A stretch of 64,000 bases of DNA. Source: Xanthomarina sp. F1114 (lineage in GTDB: Bacteria; Bacteroidota; Bacteroidia; Flavobacteriales; Flavobacteriaceae). A model generated the notes under the pieces. It was not told the DNA's origin and did not search any database. It was given only the letters and a program-made list of their open reading frames with translations. The position numbers and the translations under genes were made by a program. Within the stretch, counting starts at the first letter, position 1. Each line of letters begins with the position of its first letter. The stretch covers positions 1-64,000 of the forward strand of contig NZ_JAPMLL010000014.1 in NCBI RefSeq assembly GCF_026410255.1. The letters run 5' to 3'. Positions 11,235 to 20,068 of this stretch are shown here, piece after piece.

Positions 11235-11242
11235 CAAAGATA
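11235..11242 (-). promoter_or_regulatory. Probable gyrB promoter -7 box (TATCTTTG)
   Basis: An exact match to the Bacteroidota -7 consensus TAnnTTTG on the minus strand, 97 nt before the gyrB start codon. No TTG at the ideal -33 spacing was seen. Confidence 0.55.
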
Positions 11243-11679
11243 CGAATAATTAACGCTTTTAGAAAGCAAATTAACAAGTTTGACTCAAATTTATTAACAT
11301 TTGTTAATTACGTGAAAACGTCTTAAATCGCTTAAAAACATGCTTAAATTAAGTTTTAGACAATTATCAACTAGCTATCAGAACAAGAAAAGAAGAAAAA
11401 CCTCTTACAAGTGAAATTTTAAATTTTGCTAAGTATAAAAAATGGCAATTTTAAACCAAAATAAACTACTAGAATTTAAAACTATCTATTTAAGCTGCTA
11501 CCTCGTTTATTTCTTTTTTCTATTCCAAATCAACTACTATTACAACCAAATTGAATAATATGATCAATTACCCCTAAAAAAACAATTTTTTAAGGTTGAA
11601 TTCAAATTGGTGTTAACTTTTATTTAACATTTAACAAAATAATTTAATATATTGCTATCCCAACTCTACTATATTACTT

Positions 11680-13191
11680 ATGAAAATTAGAAATTCTTCT
11701 ACCTACAAAACTGTGTTGTCTATTTACGGATCTACTGGTTTTATTTTTCTTTTAATATGTGTTTTCTCTTACTTTATAATTGGCAATCAAAACGTATTGT
11801 TTTTAGCCATTGTACTAGTAAGCTTCTTAATAACACTCAGCATCTACATCTATATCTTCAATGTTTTATTGAACAAACCATTAGGCTTAATTACGAAAAT
11901 ACTGGAAGAAAATGACGCTTCTGCAATTACCAAATTACAAGAAACATCTCTAGAGTTTTCGCATATTGGAAATTTGTTTTCTAATAATAATATTCAAAAA
12001 ATAGAGCTTCAAAAAGCAAAAGAAAAAGCAGAGGAAAGTGATCTTTTAAAATCATCATTCTTGACCAATCTATCTCACGAAATTAGAACACCTATGAATG
12101 CCATCTTAGGGTTCTCAGACATTCTAAGTTCTCAAAAATTATCGGAATCTGAAATAAAAGAATATTTAAGTATAATTAATCGCAGTGGAAAAAACTTGGT
12201 TTCTATTATTGACGATTTGATTGAAATGTCTAAAATCGATACAAATCAGGTAAAACCTAAATTTGGCGCTTTTAATTTGGATGGAACTTTAAATGAGCTC
12301 CAAAAAACCATTGAAATTACTATCCCTAAGGATAAAGATTTAAAGTTAATTTTTGATTCGCCCAAACATCCGGTAGTCTTTCAATTTATAACAGATGAAG
12401 TAAAATTTAAACAAGTGTTTGTTAATTTAATTAATAACGCTGTAAAGTATACAGAAAAAGGCTCTGTACAATTTGGATACAATATTACTCCTGAGATTAA
12501 TGCTTTAGAATTTTATATAAAAGATACCGGAATAGGAATCTCTGAAGAGGCTTTTAATAAAATTTTTAATCGCTTTAATAGAATTCAGAATGACCAGACT
12601 ATGAATTTACACGGTTTAGGATTAGGCTTAGCCATATCAAAAGCTTATGTTGAAATGCTTGGTGGTAAAATTTGGTTAAATTCTAAAGAAAATGTGGGTA
12701 CAACATTTTACTTTCATATACCTCTAAAATTAAACAGTTTACCAATAGAGACTGAAAAACAAGTAAAACTAAACTCGGCAGATAAAGCAAAGCCCTTAAC
12801 CATATTAATTGCCGAAGACAACAATGTTAACTTTATGCTTATTAGCCACGTTTTGAGTGTTAGAAATTACACCTTAATCAGAGCTAATAACGGACAAGAA
12901 GCCGTTGATATTTGCAGAAAAAACAAATCTATTCAATTGGTTATCATGGATTTAAAAATGCCGAAGATGGACGGCTACGAAGCGAGAAATATTATAAAAA
13001 GCTTTAAACCCTTTCTACCAATTATAGCCCATACGGCTTATTCATCTTCAGATATTATTAATAACGTTTATGAAGCAGGTTTTATAGATTGTATTTCTAA
13101 ACCTTTAGATAAAACAAAACTATTCCGAGTTATTGACAGAATAGAACATTTGACCCCAAATCCAGTTTCCGAAATACAAGTATTTAATTAA
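11680..13191 (+). CDS. Hybrid sensor histidine kinase/response regulator
   Basis: A 503-residue membrane kinase. Two transmembrane helices (about 17-34 and 39-62) with almost no periplasmic loop are followed by a short coiled linker. Next come the HisKA domain (His133 in SHEIRTPMN) and a HATPase domain with NLINNAVKY (N box), DTGIGIS and GLGLGLAIS. The chain ends in a receiver domain with the acidic pocket AED, phospho-acceptor Asp424 (MDLKMPKMDG) and Lys474 (SKP). There is no extracellular sensor domain and no DNA-binding output, and no response regulator gene lies nearby. Signal and target are unknown. Confidence 0.9.
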   Translation: MKIRNSSTYKTVLSIYGSTGFIFLLICVFSYFIIGNQNVLFLAIVLVSFLITLSIYIYIFNVLLNKPLGLITKILEENDASAITKLQETSLEFSHIGNLFSNNNIQKIELQKAKEKAEESDLLKSSFLTNLSHEIRTPMNAILGFSDILSSQKLSESEIKEYLSIINRSGKNLVSIIDDLIEMSKIDTNQVKPKFGAFNLDGTLNELQKTIEITIPKDKDLKLIFDSPKHPVVFQFITDEVKFKQVFVNLINNAVKYTEKGSVQFGYNITPEINALEFYIKDTGIGISEEAFNKIFNRFNRIQNDQTMNLHGLGLGLAISKAYVEMLGGKIWLNSKENVGTTFYFHIPLKLNSLPIETEKQVKLNSADKAKPLTILIAEDNNVNFMLISHVLSVRNYTLIRANNGQEAVDICRKNKSIQLVIMDLKMPKMDGYEARNIIKSFKPFLPIIAHTAYSSSDIINNVYEAGFIDCISKPLDKTKLFRVIDRIEHLTPNPVSEIQVFN

Positions 13192-13192
13192 A

Positions 13193-13223
13193 AAAGCTGT
13201 CTAATTGCAATTTAGACAGCTTT
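13193..13223. terminator. Bidirectional terminator between the hybrid kinase and asnB
   Basis: Twelve-base perfect arms AAAGCTGTCTAA / TTAGACAGCTTT with a 7-base loop lie between convergent genes. Almost the same stem (GCTGTCT / AGACAGC) recurs at 49796-49830. Confidence 0.85.
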
Positions 13224-13240
13224 CTACTTAATACTTCTTT

Positions 13241-14929
13241 TTAATACGCATCTGCATGCACTTTAGCAACAGCTCTGCCACTTGGATCGTTCATATTTTT
13301 AAAGGCTTCATCCCATTCTAAAGCAATTTTAGTACTACACGCCACACTTGCTTCTTGCGGAACACTTAAAGCAGCTGTATCGCTTGGAAAGTGCTCAGCA
13401 AAAATAGAGCGGTAATAAAACTCCTCCTTGCTGGTTGGAGTCTGAATTGGAAATTTATATTTTGCATTTGCTAATTGTTCGTCTGTAATTTCTTTAGCAA
13501 CAACTTCCTTTAAACTATCAATCCAACTGTAGCCAACACCATCACTAAATTGTTCTTTTTGCCTCCAGGCCACAGATTCTGGTAGCATATCTTCAAAAGC
13601 TTTTCTAAGTACCCATTTTTCCATGCCTTGTTTTGCGCGAGAATCTGTAGCTTCTCCATCTATGGTTTTATCTTGTGGACTAATACGCATAGCCACATCC
13701 ATAAATTCTTTATCTAAAAATGGCACACGTCCTTCAATACCCCAGGCAGCTAAACTTTTATTTGCTCTTAAACAATCGTATTGATGTAGTTTGCTTAATT
13801 TTCTAACCGTTTCTTCATGGAATTCTTGGGCATTTGGAGCTTTATGAAAATATAAATAACCTCCAAATATCTCGTCTGCACCTTCACCAGATAACACCAT
13901 TTTTATTCCCATAGACTTAATTACCCTTGCCATTAAATACATAGGTGTACTGGCTCTAATAGTAGTTACATCGTAAGTCTCCAATTGATAGATTACATCT
14001 TTTATTGCATCTAAGCCTTCTTGAACAGTAAACTCTATTTCGTGATGAATGGTTCCAATATGATCTGCCACCTGTCTTGCCGCTTTTAAGTCTGGAGACC
14101 CTTTCAGACCCACTGAAAAAGAATGCAATTGCGGATACCAAGCTTCGGTTTTGTCGTTACTTTCAATGCGTCGTTGGGCATATTTTTTTGCAATGGCAGA
14201 GGTAATAGAAGAGTCCAAGCCTCCAGAAAGCAGAACACCATAAGGCACATCGCTCATTAATTGTCTGTGTACGGCGTCTTCCAAAGCTTGACGTAATTCA
14301 GCAATCTCTGTCGTATTGTTTTTTACAGCATCAAACTCGGTCCAATCTCTCTTGTACCATTTTACAAATTCTCCAGTTTTACTAGATAAATAATGTCCTG
14401 GAGGAAAAAGCTCAATTTTAGTACAAACACCTTCAAGGGCTTTTAATTCGGATGCTACATAAAACGTTCCATGTTCATCCCAACCAATATATAAAGGTAT
14501 TATTCCCATATGATCTCTGGCCACAAGATATTCGTCCTTTTCCACATCGTAGATCGCAAACCCAAAAATCCCGTTCAAATCGTCTAAAAAGTCAACCCCT
14601 TTCTCTTTATATAAAGCTAGAATAACTTCGCAATCACTTTTTGTTTGAAAATTATATGTGTTTAGTAACTGCGCTCTCAGAGAACTATGGTTATATATTT
14701 CACCATTTGCTGCTAAAACAAGTTGCTTATCATCACTTAATAATGGCTGTTTTCCTGAAGCCGGATCCACAATAGCCAAACGCTCGTGAGCCATAATAAC
14801 TTTTTCATCGCTATAAATTCCACTCCAATCCGGACCTCTATGACGAATTTTTTTAGCCATTTCTAAAACTTGAGGTCTTAAAGTTTCAGTTTTTTGCTTT
14901 AAATCGAAAGCACATACTATTCCACACAT
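13241..14929 (-). CDS. asnB: Asparagine synthase B (glutamine-hydrolysing)
   Basis: Makes asparagine from aspartate using glutamine nitrogen and ATP. The N-terminal glutaminase domain starts with nucleophile Cys2 (MCGIV) and contains RGPDWSG (31-37), NGEIYNH (75-81) and Asp99. The synthetase domain has the pyrophosphate loop SGGLDSS at 235-241 and SGEGADEIFGGY further on. The 562-residue length fits the family. It is monocistronic, with a TAGATTTG box about 24 nt upstream of the start codon. Confidence 0.96.
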   Translation of the reverse strand: MCGIVCAFDLKQKTETLRPQVLEMAKKIRHRGPDWSGIYSDEKVIMAHERLAIVDPASGKQPLLSDDKQLVLAANGEIYNHSSLRAQLLNTYNFQTKSDCEVILALYKEKGVDFLDDLNGIFGFAIYDVEKDEYLVARDHMGIIPLYIGWDEHGTFYVASELKALEGVCTKIELFPPGHYLSSKTGEFVKWYKRDWTEFDAVKNNTTEIAELRQALEDAVHRQLMSDVPYGVLLSGGLDSSITSAIAKKYAQRRIESNDKTEAWYPQLHSFSVGLKGSPDLKAARQVADHIGTIHHEIEFTVQEGLDAIKDVIYQLETYDVTTIRASTPMYLMARVIKSMGIKMVLSGEGADEIFGGYLYFHKAPNAQEFHEETVRKLSKLHQYDCLRANKSLAAWGIEGRVPFLDKEFMDVAMRISPQDKTIDGEATDSRAKQGMEKWVLRKAFEDMLPESVAWRQKEQFSDGVGYSWIDSLKEVVAKEITDEQLANAKYKFPIQTPTSKEEFYYRSIFAEHFPSDTAALSVPQEASVACSTKIALEWDEAFKNMNDPSGRAVAKVHADAY

Positions 14930-14952
14930 AATCTATTTCTTTTTAATAGTTT

Positions 14953-14960
14953 CAAATCTA
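14953..14960 (-). promoter_or_regulatory. Probable asnB promoter -7 box (TAGATTTG)
   Basis: A minus-strand match to TAnnTTTG, 23 nt before the asnB start. A TTG lies 15 nt further upstream, closer than the usual -33 spacing. Confidence 0.55.
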
Positions 14961-15207
14961 ACACAAATATGAGGTCAATTTATGAATACCGAAACAATAA
15001 ACGAACAATAGATTACATATTAAAACATTATTAATTAAATTTATTTAAAAATGAAACATTATTAAAGATTAACTACTAATTGTTTTTATAGAATGAAACT
15101 TCCTTGTAGATAGCATGAATTTCATAATAATATTAAAGGACTAGCGTTAAAATTAACATAGTTTAAAATCTATTTATTTTTATTCCATTATATTTATAAA
15201 AAAAATT

Positions 15208-15741
15208 ATGAAAAAATCAACATTATTCTCCGTCTTGACATTTGCATGTGTCCTATTATTTTCAACAACTATCTCTGCGCAAAACTTTAGTGGTTTAGAC
15301 AAAAGCCCGATGGATGCAGCTTCTTTTCCAAGCAGTTATAAAGTGTCAGATAAGCAAGTAAAAGTTATTTACAGCAGACCACAATTAAAAGGAAGAGATG
15401 TTAAAAAACTTGCACCAAATGGAAAAGTTTGGAGAACCGGAGCTAATGAAGCCGTAGAGATTACTTTTTATCAAGACAAAATGTTTGGAGACAAGCAGGT
15501 AAAAGCTGGAACGTATTCTATGTTTACCATTCCAGGTGAAAAAGAATGGACGGTTATTTTAAATTCAGATATTAATGTTTGGGGGGCTTATTCTTATAAC
15601 GAAACAAACGATGTTGTTAGAGTTATGGCAGAAACTTCCGAAGGCAAAAAATCTTTAGAAGCATTTTCTATTACTTTTGATGACGATGGAACCATGCATT
15701 TAGGATGGGGAACTTTAAGAGTTGCGGTTCCTATTAAATAA
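15208..15741 (+). CDS. DUF2911 family secreted protein
   Basis: A 177-residue protein with an N-terminal signal peptide ending near ISAQ (residues 1-25). The body has the DUF2911 hallmarks: YSRPQLKGR, a WRTGANEA segment, and GTYSMFTIPGEKEW. The family is common in Bacteroidota and its function is not established. It stands alone and is followed by a strong terminator. Confidence 0.85.
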   Translation: MKKSTLFSVLTFACVLLFSTTISAQNFSGLDKSPMDAASFPSSYKVSDKQVKVIYSRPQLKGRDVKKLAPNGKVWRTGANEAVEITFYQDKMFGDKQVKAGTYSMFTIPGEKEWTVILNSDINVWGAYSYNETNDVVRVMAETSEGKKSLEAFSITFDDDGTMHLGWGTLRVAVPIK

Positions 15742-15760
15742 GAAAAATGAGATATTAAAT

Positions 15761-15799
15761 AAAAAATGTTCCAGGTTTTAAAACTGGAACATTTTTTTT
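15761..15799. terminator. Terminator between the DUF2911 gene and queE
   Basis: Fourteen-base arms (AAAAAATGTTCCAG and its complement) with a 9-base loop and eight Ts. The position between convergent genes suggests use from both sides. Confidence 0.9.
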
Positions 15800-15846
15800 G
15801 GTCTTTATCTATTTTTAGAACATGCCATATAAACTCTAAAAACCTA

Positions 15847-16479
15847 CTACGGTATATTCAAATATTTATGTGTTTGTAAAGACACTTTCCATTTTGGATT
15901 AGCCATCACATAGTCTACAATTTTAGGAACCACCTTATCTCGTTTGCTCCATTCAGGTTGCAAGTACAAAATACAATCCTTACTTACTTTTGCAGCTTGT
16001 TCTTCGGCAAAACGAAAATCGTCCTTATTAAAAATAATACATTTTAATTCATCTGCTTTTTTATAAACTTCTTCGGTAGGGAGTTTGAGCTTTTTTGGAG
16101 AAAGACAAATCCAATCCCAGGTTCCCGTTAATTTATAAGCTCCGGAGGTTTCTATATGAGTTTGAAGTCCTTTGGCTTTTAATTGCTCAGTTAATGGTCC
16201 CATATCCCAAGTAAGTGGCTCGCCTCCTGTAACAACAATGGTATTACTATACTTAGCCGCTTGTTCTACTATCTTCTCTGTATCTGTTGGAGGATGCAAA
16301 TCTGCTAACCAACTTTCTTTAACATCACACCAGTGGCAACCTACATCGCAGCCGCCAATTCTAATAAAGTAGGCAGCCGTTCCCTTATGGAAACCTTCTC
16401 CTTGAATGGTATAAAACTCCTCCATTAAAGGCAACATTAACCCCTTATCTATCAACTCTTGTCTTTCGCTTTTTGTCAT
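15847..16479 (-). CDS. queE: 7-carboxy-7-deazaguanine synthase
   Basis: Radical SAM enzyme that contracts 6-carboxytetrahydropterin to 7-carboxy-7-deazaguanine, in queuosine and preQ1 synthesis. The 210-residue protein has FYTIQGEGFHKG, the cluster motif Cys44-x3-Cys48-x2-Cys51 (GCDVGCHWCD) and TGGEP at 84-88. A TTG three codons upstream keeps the frame open, but it lies inside the promoter box, so the ATG at 16479 is the likelier start. No other queuosine gene is in the window. Confidence 0.93.
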   Translation of the reverse strand: MTKSERQELIDKGLMLPLMEEFYTIQGEGFHKGTAAYFIRIGGCDVGCHWCDVKESWLADLHPPTDTEKIVEQAAKYSNTIVVTGGEPLTWDMGPLTEQLKAKGLQTHIETSGAYKLTGTWDWICLSPKKLKLPTEEVYKKADELKCIIFNKDDFRFAEEQAAKVSKDCILYLQPEWSKRDKVVPKIVDYVMANPKWKVSLQTHKYLNIP

Positions 16480-16485
16480 AGATTG

Positions 16486-16493
16486 CAAAGGTA
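16486..16493 (-). promoter_or_regulatory. Probable queE promoter -7 box (TACCTTTG)
   Basis: An exact TAnnTTTG match on the minus strand, ending 6 nt before the ATG. Transcription would start at or next to the start codon, giving a leaderless or nearly leaderless mRNA. Confidence 0.6.
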
Positions 16494-16678
16494 ACTATTT
16501 CAGTATTTAAACTAATTATGTACCCACGTATTTAAAATTAAATATTTCACATCTATTTCATAATTATAAACTTATAGCTCTTCTTTTCTTTAGCACAATA
16601 ACTTTCAGAGTAAATGTTGAAAGATTTTTCAAATGTTTAGCTTAAAGATTAGTATTTTTATGCAAAATTTCAAGACAG

Positions 16679-18211
16679 ATGGACAGACAGAATGCGTTCT
16701 TTAATCATATTACCGAAGGCAACAAAAACAAAGGAGAATATATTACTTTAGGTTCGGCAATGTTAGACGGAAAAACGGTGGAAAGCGCTTTTGTTAATGT
16801 GCCACTAAAAACCATGAACAGACATGGTTTAATTGCAGGAGCCACAGGAACTGGAAAAACAAAAACTCTTCAAGTAATTGCAGAAAACCTAAGCGAAAAG
16901 GGTGTTCCTGTTGTACTTATGGATGTTAAGGGCGATTTGAGCGGATTGGCAAAAGCCAGTCCCGGACATGCAAAAATCGATGAACGTCACGAACAAATAG
17001 GCCTGCCTTTTGAAGCCAAAGCTTTTCCTGTTGAATTACTAACTCTTTCTGAACAGAATGGTGTACGACTTCGAGCCACCATTAGTGAGTTTGGCCCTGT
17101 TCTAATCTCTAGAATTTTAGATGTTACCGAAACTCAGGCGGGTATTATTTCTGTTATTTTTAAATATTGCGACGATAATCATTTACCTCTTTTAGATCTT
17201 AAAGATTTTAAAAAGATTCTTCAATACGCTACTAACGAGGGTAAACAAGAGTTTGAAGATGCCTATGGACGCATTTCAACAGCTTCCACCGGAGCTATTC
17301 TAAGAAAACTGGTGGAATTGGAACAACAGGGAGCCGATTTATTCTTTGGAGAAACCTCTTTCGATCCACAAGATTTATTGAGACTTGACGAAAATGGCAG
17401 AGGCTATATAAACATTATTCGCTTAACAGATATTCAAGATAAACCTAAATTATTCTCAACTTTTATGTTGAGTTTATTAGCGGAAATATATTCCACTTTT
17501 CCGGAACAAGGAGATACAGGAAGACCTGAACTTGTAATGTTTATAGACGAAGCACACTTAATTTTCAACGAGGCCTCTAAGGCTTTATTAAACCAAATTG
17601 AAAGTATTGTAAAGTTAATTAGAAGTAAAGGAGTTGGTCTATATTTTGTTACTCAAAACCCCACAGATGTTCCAGAAGCCGTCTTAGCTCAACTGGGTTT
17701 AAAAGTTCAACATGCCTTAAGAGCTTTTACGGCTAAAGATAGAAAAGCCATTAAACTTACAGCACAAAACTATCCAGACACAGAATATTACGACACTGCT
17801 AGCGTTCTTACTTCTTTAGGAACAGGAGAAGCCTTAGTTTCTGCTTTAAATGAAAAGGGACGACCAACTCCATTAGCTGCAACTATGATGCGTGCTCCAA
17901 TGAGCAGAATGGACATTCTTACAGATAAGGAGCTGAATGAGCTTTTAGACACTTCCAAATTAGTTAAAAAATACAATGAAGAAATTGATAGGGAAAGTGC
18001 TTACGAATTGCTCAATGATAAAATTGAACAGGCCGAAACCGAAGAATTAAAGGAAAAAGCACGAAAAGAAAGAGAAGCCCTTGAAAAAGCGCAATCTAAA
18101 AGTAGTTCTAGTAGAAAAAGCACCCGAATGAACCCAATAGTAAAAGTGCTTACAAGTGCTGTTTTTATTAGAAGTGTTTTCGGAATTCTTAATAAAGTCA
18201 TAAAAAAATAA
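16679..18211 (+). CDS. HerA-like helicase-type ATPase (DUF853)
   Basis: A 510-residue cytoplasmic ATPase of the HerA/FtsK superfamily. Walker A is GATGTGKT at 54-61 and Walker B is the LVMFIDEAHLIF segment. A sensor-like FVTQNPTDVPEAVLAQLG region follows, as in DUF853 proteins. The C-terminus is a charged helical segment and then a basic tail. The family is assumed to act on DNA ends or translocate DNA, but its cellular role is not settled. No nuclease partner such as NurA lies beside it. Confidence 0.85.
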   Translation: MDRQNAFFNHITEGNKNKGEYITLGSAMLDGKTVESAFVNVPLKTMNRHGLIAGATGTGKTKTLQVIAENLSEKGVPVVLMDVKGDLSGLAKASPGHAKIDERHEQIGLPFEAKAFPVELLTLSEQNGVRLRATISEFGPVLISRILDVTETQAGIISVIFKYCDDNHLPLLDLKDFKKILQYATNEGKQEFEDAYGRISTASTGAILRKLVELEQQGADLFFGETSFDPQDLLRLDENGRGYINIIRLTDIQDKPKLFSTFMLSLLAEIYSTFPEQGDTGRPELVMFIDEAHLIFNEASKALLNQIESIVKLIRSKGVGLYFVTQNPTDVPEAVLAQLGLKVQHALRAFTAKDRKAIKLTAQNYPDTEYYDTASVLTSLGTGEALVSALNEKGRPTPLAATMMRAPMSRMDILTDKELNELLDTSKLVKKYNEEIDRESAYELLNDKIEQAETEELKEKARKEREALEKAQSKSSSSRKSTRMNPIVKVLTSAVFIRSVFGILNKVIKK

Positions 18212-18262
18212 CACCCCATTTATTACAAATAAAAACAAATTAAAAACACACTTATTTATCAA

Positions 18263-18814
18263 ATGAAAAAAATCGCTTTTAGTTTAGCCATTGTATCTCT
18301 TTTATTTATTAGCTGTAAAAAAGAGCAAAATCCATTTCAAGTTAGCAAACAACATATTGGTTTATTAACAGACTCCACACAAGTGCAAGATCTTAAAACT
18401 GTTTTTGCAAACGATTCTGTGGTAGAAAGACTACTTGATCCGGAGTTTACTTATAACCGTACAGATATTGATATTTTTGACAAAGCAAGTAATAAACTAC
18501 TTATTCTAACCCCGAATAAGGTAAAAGAACCTACGTCCACTATAAAAACAATAAAAATATTAGACCCTAGATTTAAAACAGATAAGGGCATTTCAACTCA
18601 TAGCACCTTTGCAGATATCGAAAAGAACTATAAAATTTCAAGTATCCAAAATACGCTTAAAAATGTTGTGGTTTTTGTAGACGAAATCAATGCCTTTTTT
18701 ACCATTTCCAAAACAGAATTACCAGCTGAACTGCAGTTTGATACAAATGCTAAAATTGATGCTGTACAAATACCAGGAAAAGCAAAAATTAAATATTTTA
18801 TGGTAGGCTGGTAA
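18263..18814 (+). CDS. Lipoprotein of unknown function
   Basis: A 183-residue protein with a lipoprotein signal (LLFISC, Cys18). I do not recognise the mature domain. It contains two related beta segments, and a phrase resembling ISTHSTFADIEKNYK recalls small Bacteroidota lipoproteins with a periodic fold. It follows the HerA-like gene by 51 nt and precedes the cupin gene by 37 nt, so the four genes 16679-20050 may be one transcript. Confidence 0.65.
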   Translation: MKKIAFSLAIVSLLFISCKKEQNPFQVSKQHIGLLTDSTQVQDLKTVFANDSVVERLLDPEFTYNRTDIDIFDKASNKLLILTPNKVKEPTSTIKTIKILDPRFKTDKGISTHSTFADIEKNYKISSIQNTLKNVVVFVDEINAFFTISKTELPAELQFDTNAKIDAVQIPGKAKIKYFMVGW

Positions 18815-18851
18815 GCCAGATGAAATTGAAATCGCTGTAATTTATAAACAC

Positions 18852-19226
18852 ATGCAAAAAAATAAAAAATACACTGTTCAAAATTCCCCATTTATTGTTC
18901 CAACAACCGATGGAAAAATAATTAAAGAACATTTTGGAAATGCTTCTCATGGAGATTCAAAACTAAGCATTGCGCACATGACAGCACCTGCTGGTTGGAG
19001 CGAACCGTTTCAAACCCCAGAATTCGACGAGTACACATTTATTATAAAAGGTAAAAAACAATTTATTATAGACGGAGAAGAACTTATATTAGAAGCCGGC
19101 CAGTCTATTAAAATTAAAAAAAACACAAGAGTACAATACTCCAATCCGTTTACAGAAGTTTGCGAATATCTTGCCATTTGCTTACCTGCTTTTTCTATAG
19201 ATCTTGTAAATAGAGAGACCGAATGA
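18852..19226 (+). CDS. Cupin-domain protein
   Basis: A 124-residue single-domain cupin. Conserved segments are GWSEPFQTPEFDEYTFIIKG (first cupin motif) and GEELILEAGQSIKIKK (second). The metal-binding set looks incomplete: the first motif lacks the usual pair of histidines. It may therefore bind a small molecule rather than catalyse. Its last four bases overlap the start of the next gene (ATGA), a sign of translational coupling to the hydrolase. Confidence 0.8.
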   Translation: MQKNKKYTVQNSPFIVPTTDGKIIKEHFGNASHGDSKLSIAHMTAPAGWSEPFQTPEFDEYTFIIKGKKQFIIDGEELILEAGQSIKIKKNTRVQYSNPFTEVCEYLAICLPAFSIDLVNRETE

Positions 19227-20050
19227 AATTTATTCTCTCAAAATTAATAGGTTTATTTATAAATATTGTTGGTATATTTTTCCCAAAATTAGCAGCTAGA
19301 ATGGCTTTATTTCTATTTACCAAACCTATGAAAGGTGAGATAAATGAGAAACAATCCGATTTTTTAGACACCGCTTTTAGAGAGGAACTCACTTTTAACA
19401 ATATGCCAATCATGACCTACCGGTGGCTTGGAAAAAGAGAAACCATCTTATTAGCTCATGGCTGGGAAAGTAACTCGGCCAGATGGCAAACCCTTATAAC
19501 CAATTTAAAGCAAAAAGGCTATGGAGTTGTAGCATTAGATGCTCCGGCTCACGGGCGTTCTGGAAGCAATAGGTTTAATGCTATTGTTTATTCCGAATTT
19601 ATAAAAGTTGTGGCAGAAAGATTCCAACCAAATATTATTATCGGGCATTCGGTTGGCGGAATGGCAACGGCTTATTATCAATTTAAATATCAAGAAGAAT
19701 CCATTCAAAAACTGATATTTTTAGGCGCGCCCTCAGAATTCATTGACGTTTTAACTCGCTATACAGACATGCTTAGCTTTAGCAATCGTGTTATAAAACA
19801 TCTTAAAAAACTTATTAAGGAACGTTTTGGAGAGTTTCCTGAAGAATTTTCTACAGCAAAATATGCAGCAAAAATCACTTCACAAGGCTTGATTATTCAC
19901 GATAAAAAAGATGGAATAATTCCTTACAACGACGCTATTTTAATTAAAAATAAATACAAAAATAGTAGGTTGATTTCAACTGAAGGTTTTGGTCATTCGT
20001 TGGCAACAGACGAAGTTTCAAATTACATTTACGAATTTTTAGAAAACTAA
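19223..20050 (+). CDS. Alpha/beta hydrolase
   Basis: A 275-residue protein with a hydrophobic N-terminus (about residues 5-33) that could anchor it to the membrane. The oxyanion strand is AHGWESNS (78-85) and the nucleophile elbow GHSVGG (141-146, Ser143). An Asp in the HDKKDGIIP segment and a His in FGHSLA near residue 259 complete a plausible triad. The substrate is unknown. It overlaps the cupin gene by 4 nt. Confidence 0.85.
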   Translation: MKFILSKLIGLFINIVGIFFPKLAARMALFLFTKPMKGEINEKQSDFLDTAFREELTFNNMPIMTYRWLGKRETILLAHGWESNSARWQTLITNLKQKGYGVVALDAPAHGRSGSNRFNAIVYSEFIKVVAERFQPNIIIGHSVGGMATAYYQFKYQEESIQKLIFLGAPSEFIDVLTRYTDMLSFSNRVIKHLKKLIKERFGEFPEEFSTAKYAAKITSQGLIIHDKKDGIIPYNDAILIKNKYKNSRLISTEGFGHSLATDEVSNYIYEFLEN

Positions 20051-20056
20051 AGTTAC

Positions 20057-20064
20057 TATCTTTG
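20057..20064 (+). promoter_or_regulatory. Probable rluF promoter -7 box (TATCTTTG)
   Basis: An exact TAnnTTTG match ending 4 nt before the rluF ATG, inside the 18-nt gap after the hydrolase stop codon. It predicts a leaderless mRNA and separates rluF from the upstream operon. Confidence 0.6.
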
Positions 20065-20068
20065 TCTT

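Noticed and set aside
11442-11558. 38-codon plus-strand frame in the gyrB-kinase gap
   Set aside because: No signal peptide, domain, promoter box or terminator; composition is like the surrounding AT-rich DNA.
16480-16488. TTG start of queE giving three extra residues
   Set aside because: The TTG lies in the promoter box, and the ATG at 16479 fits the family start.
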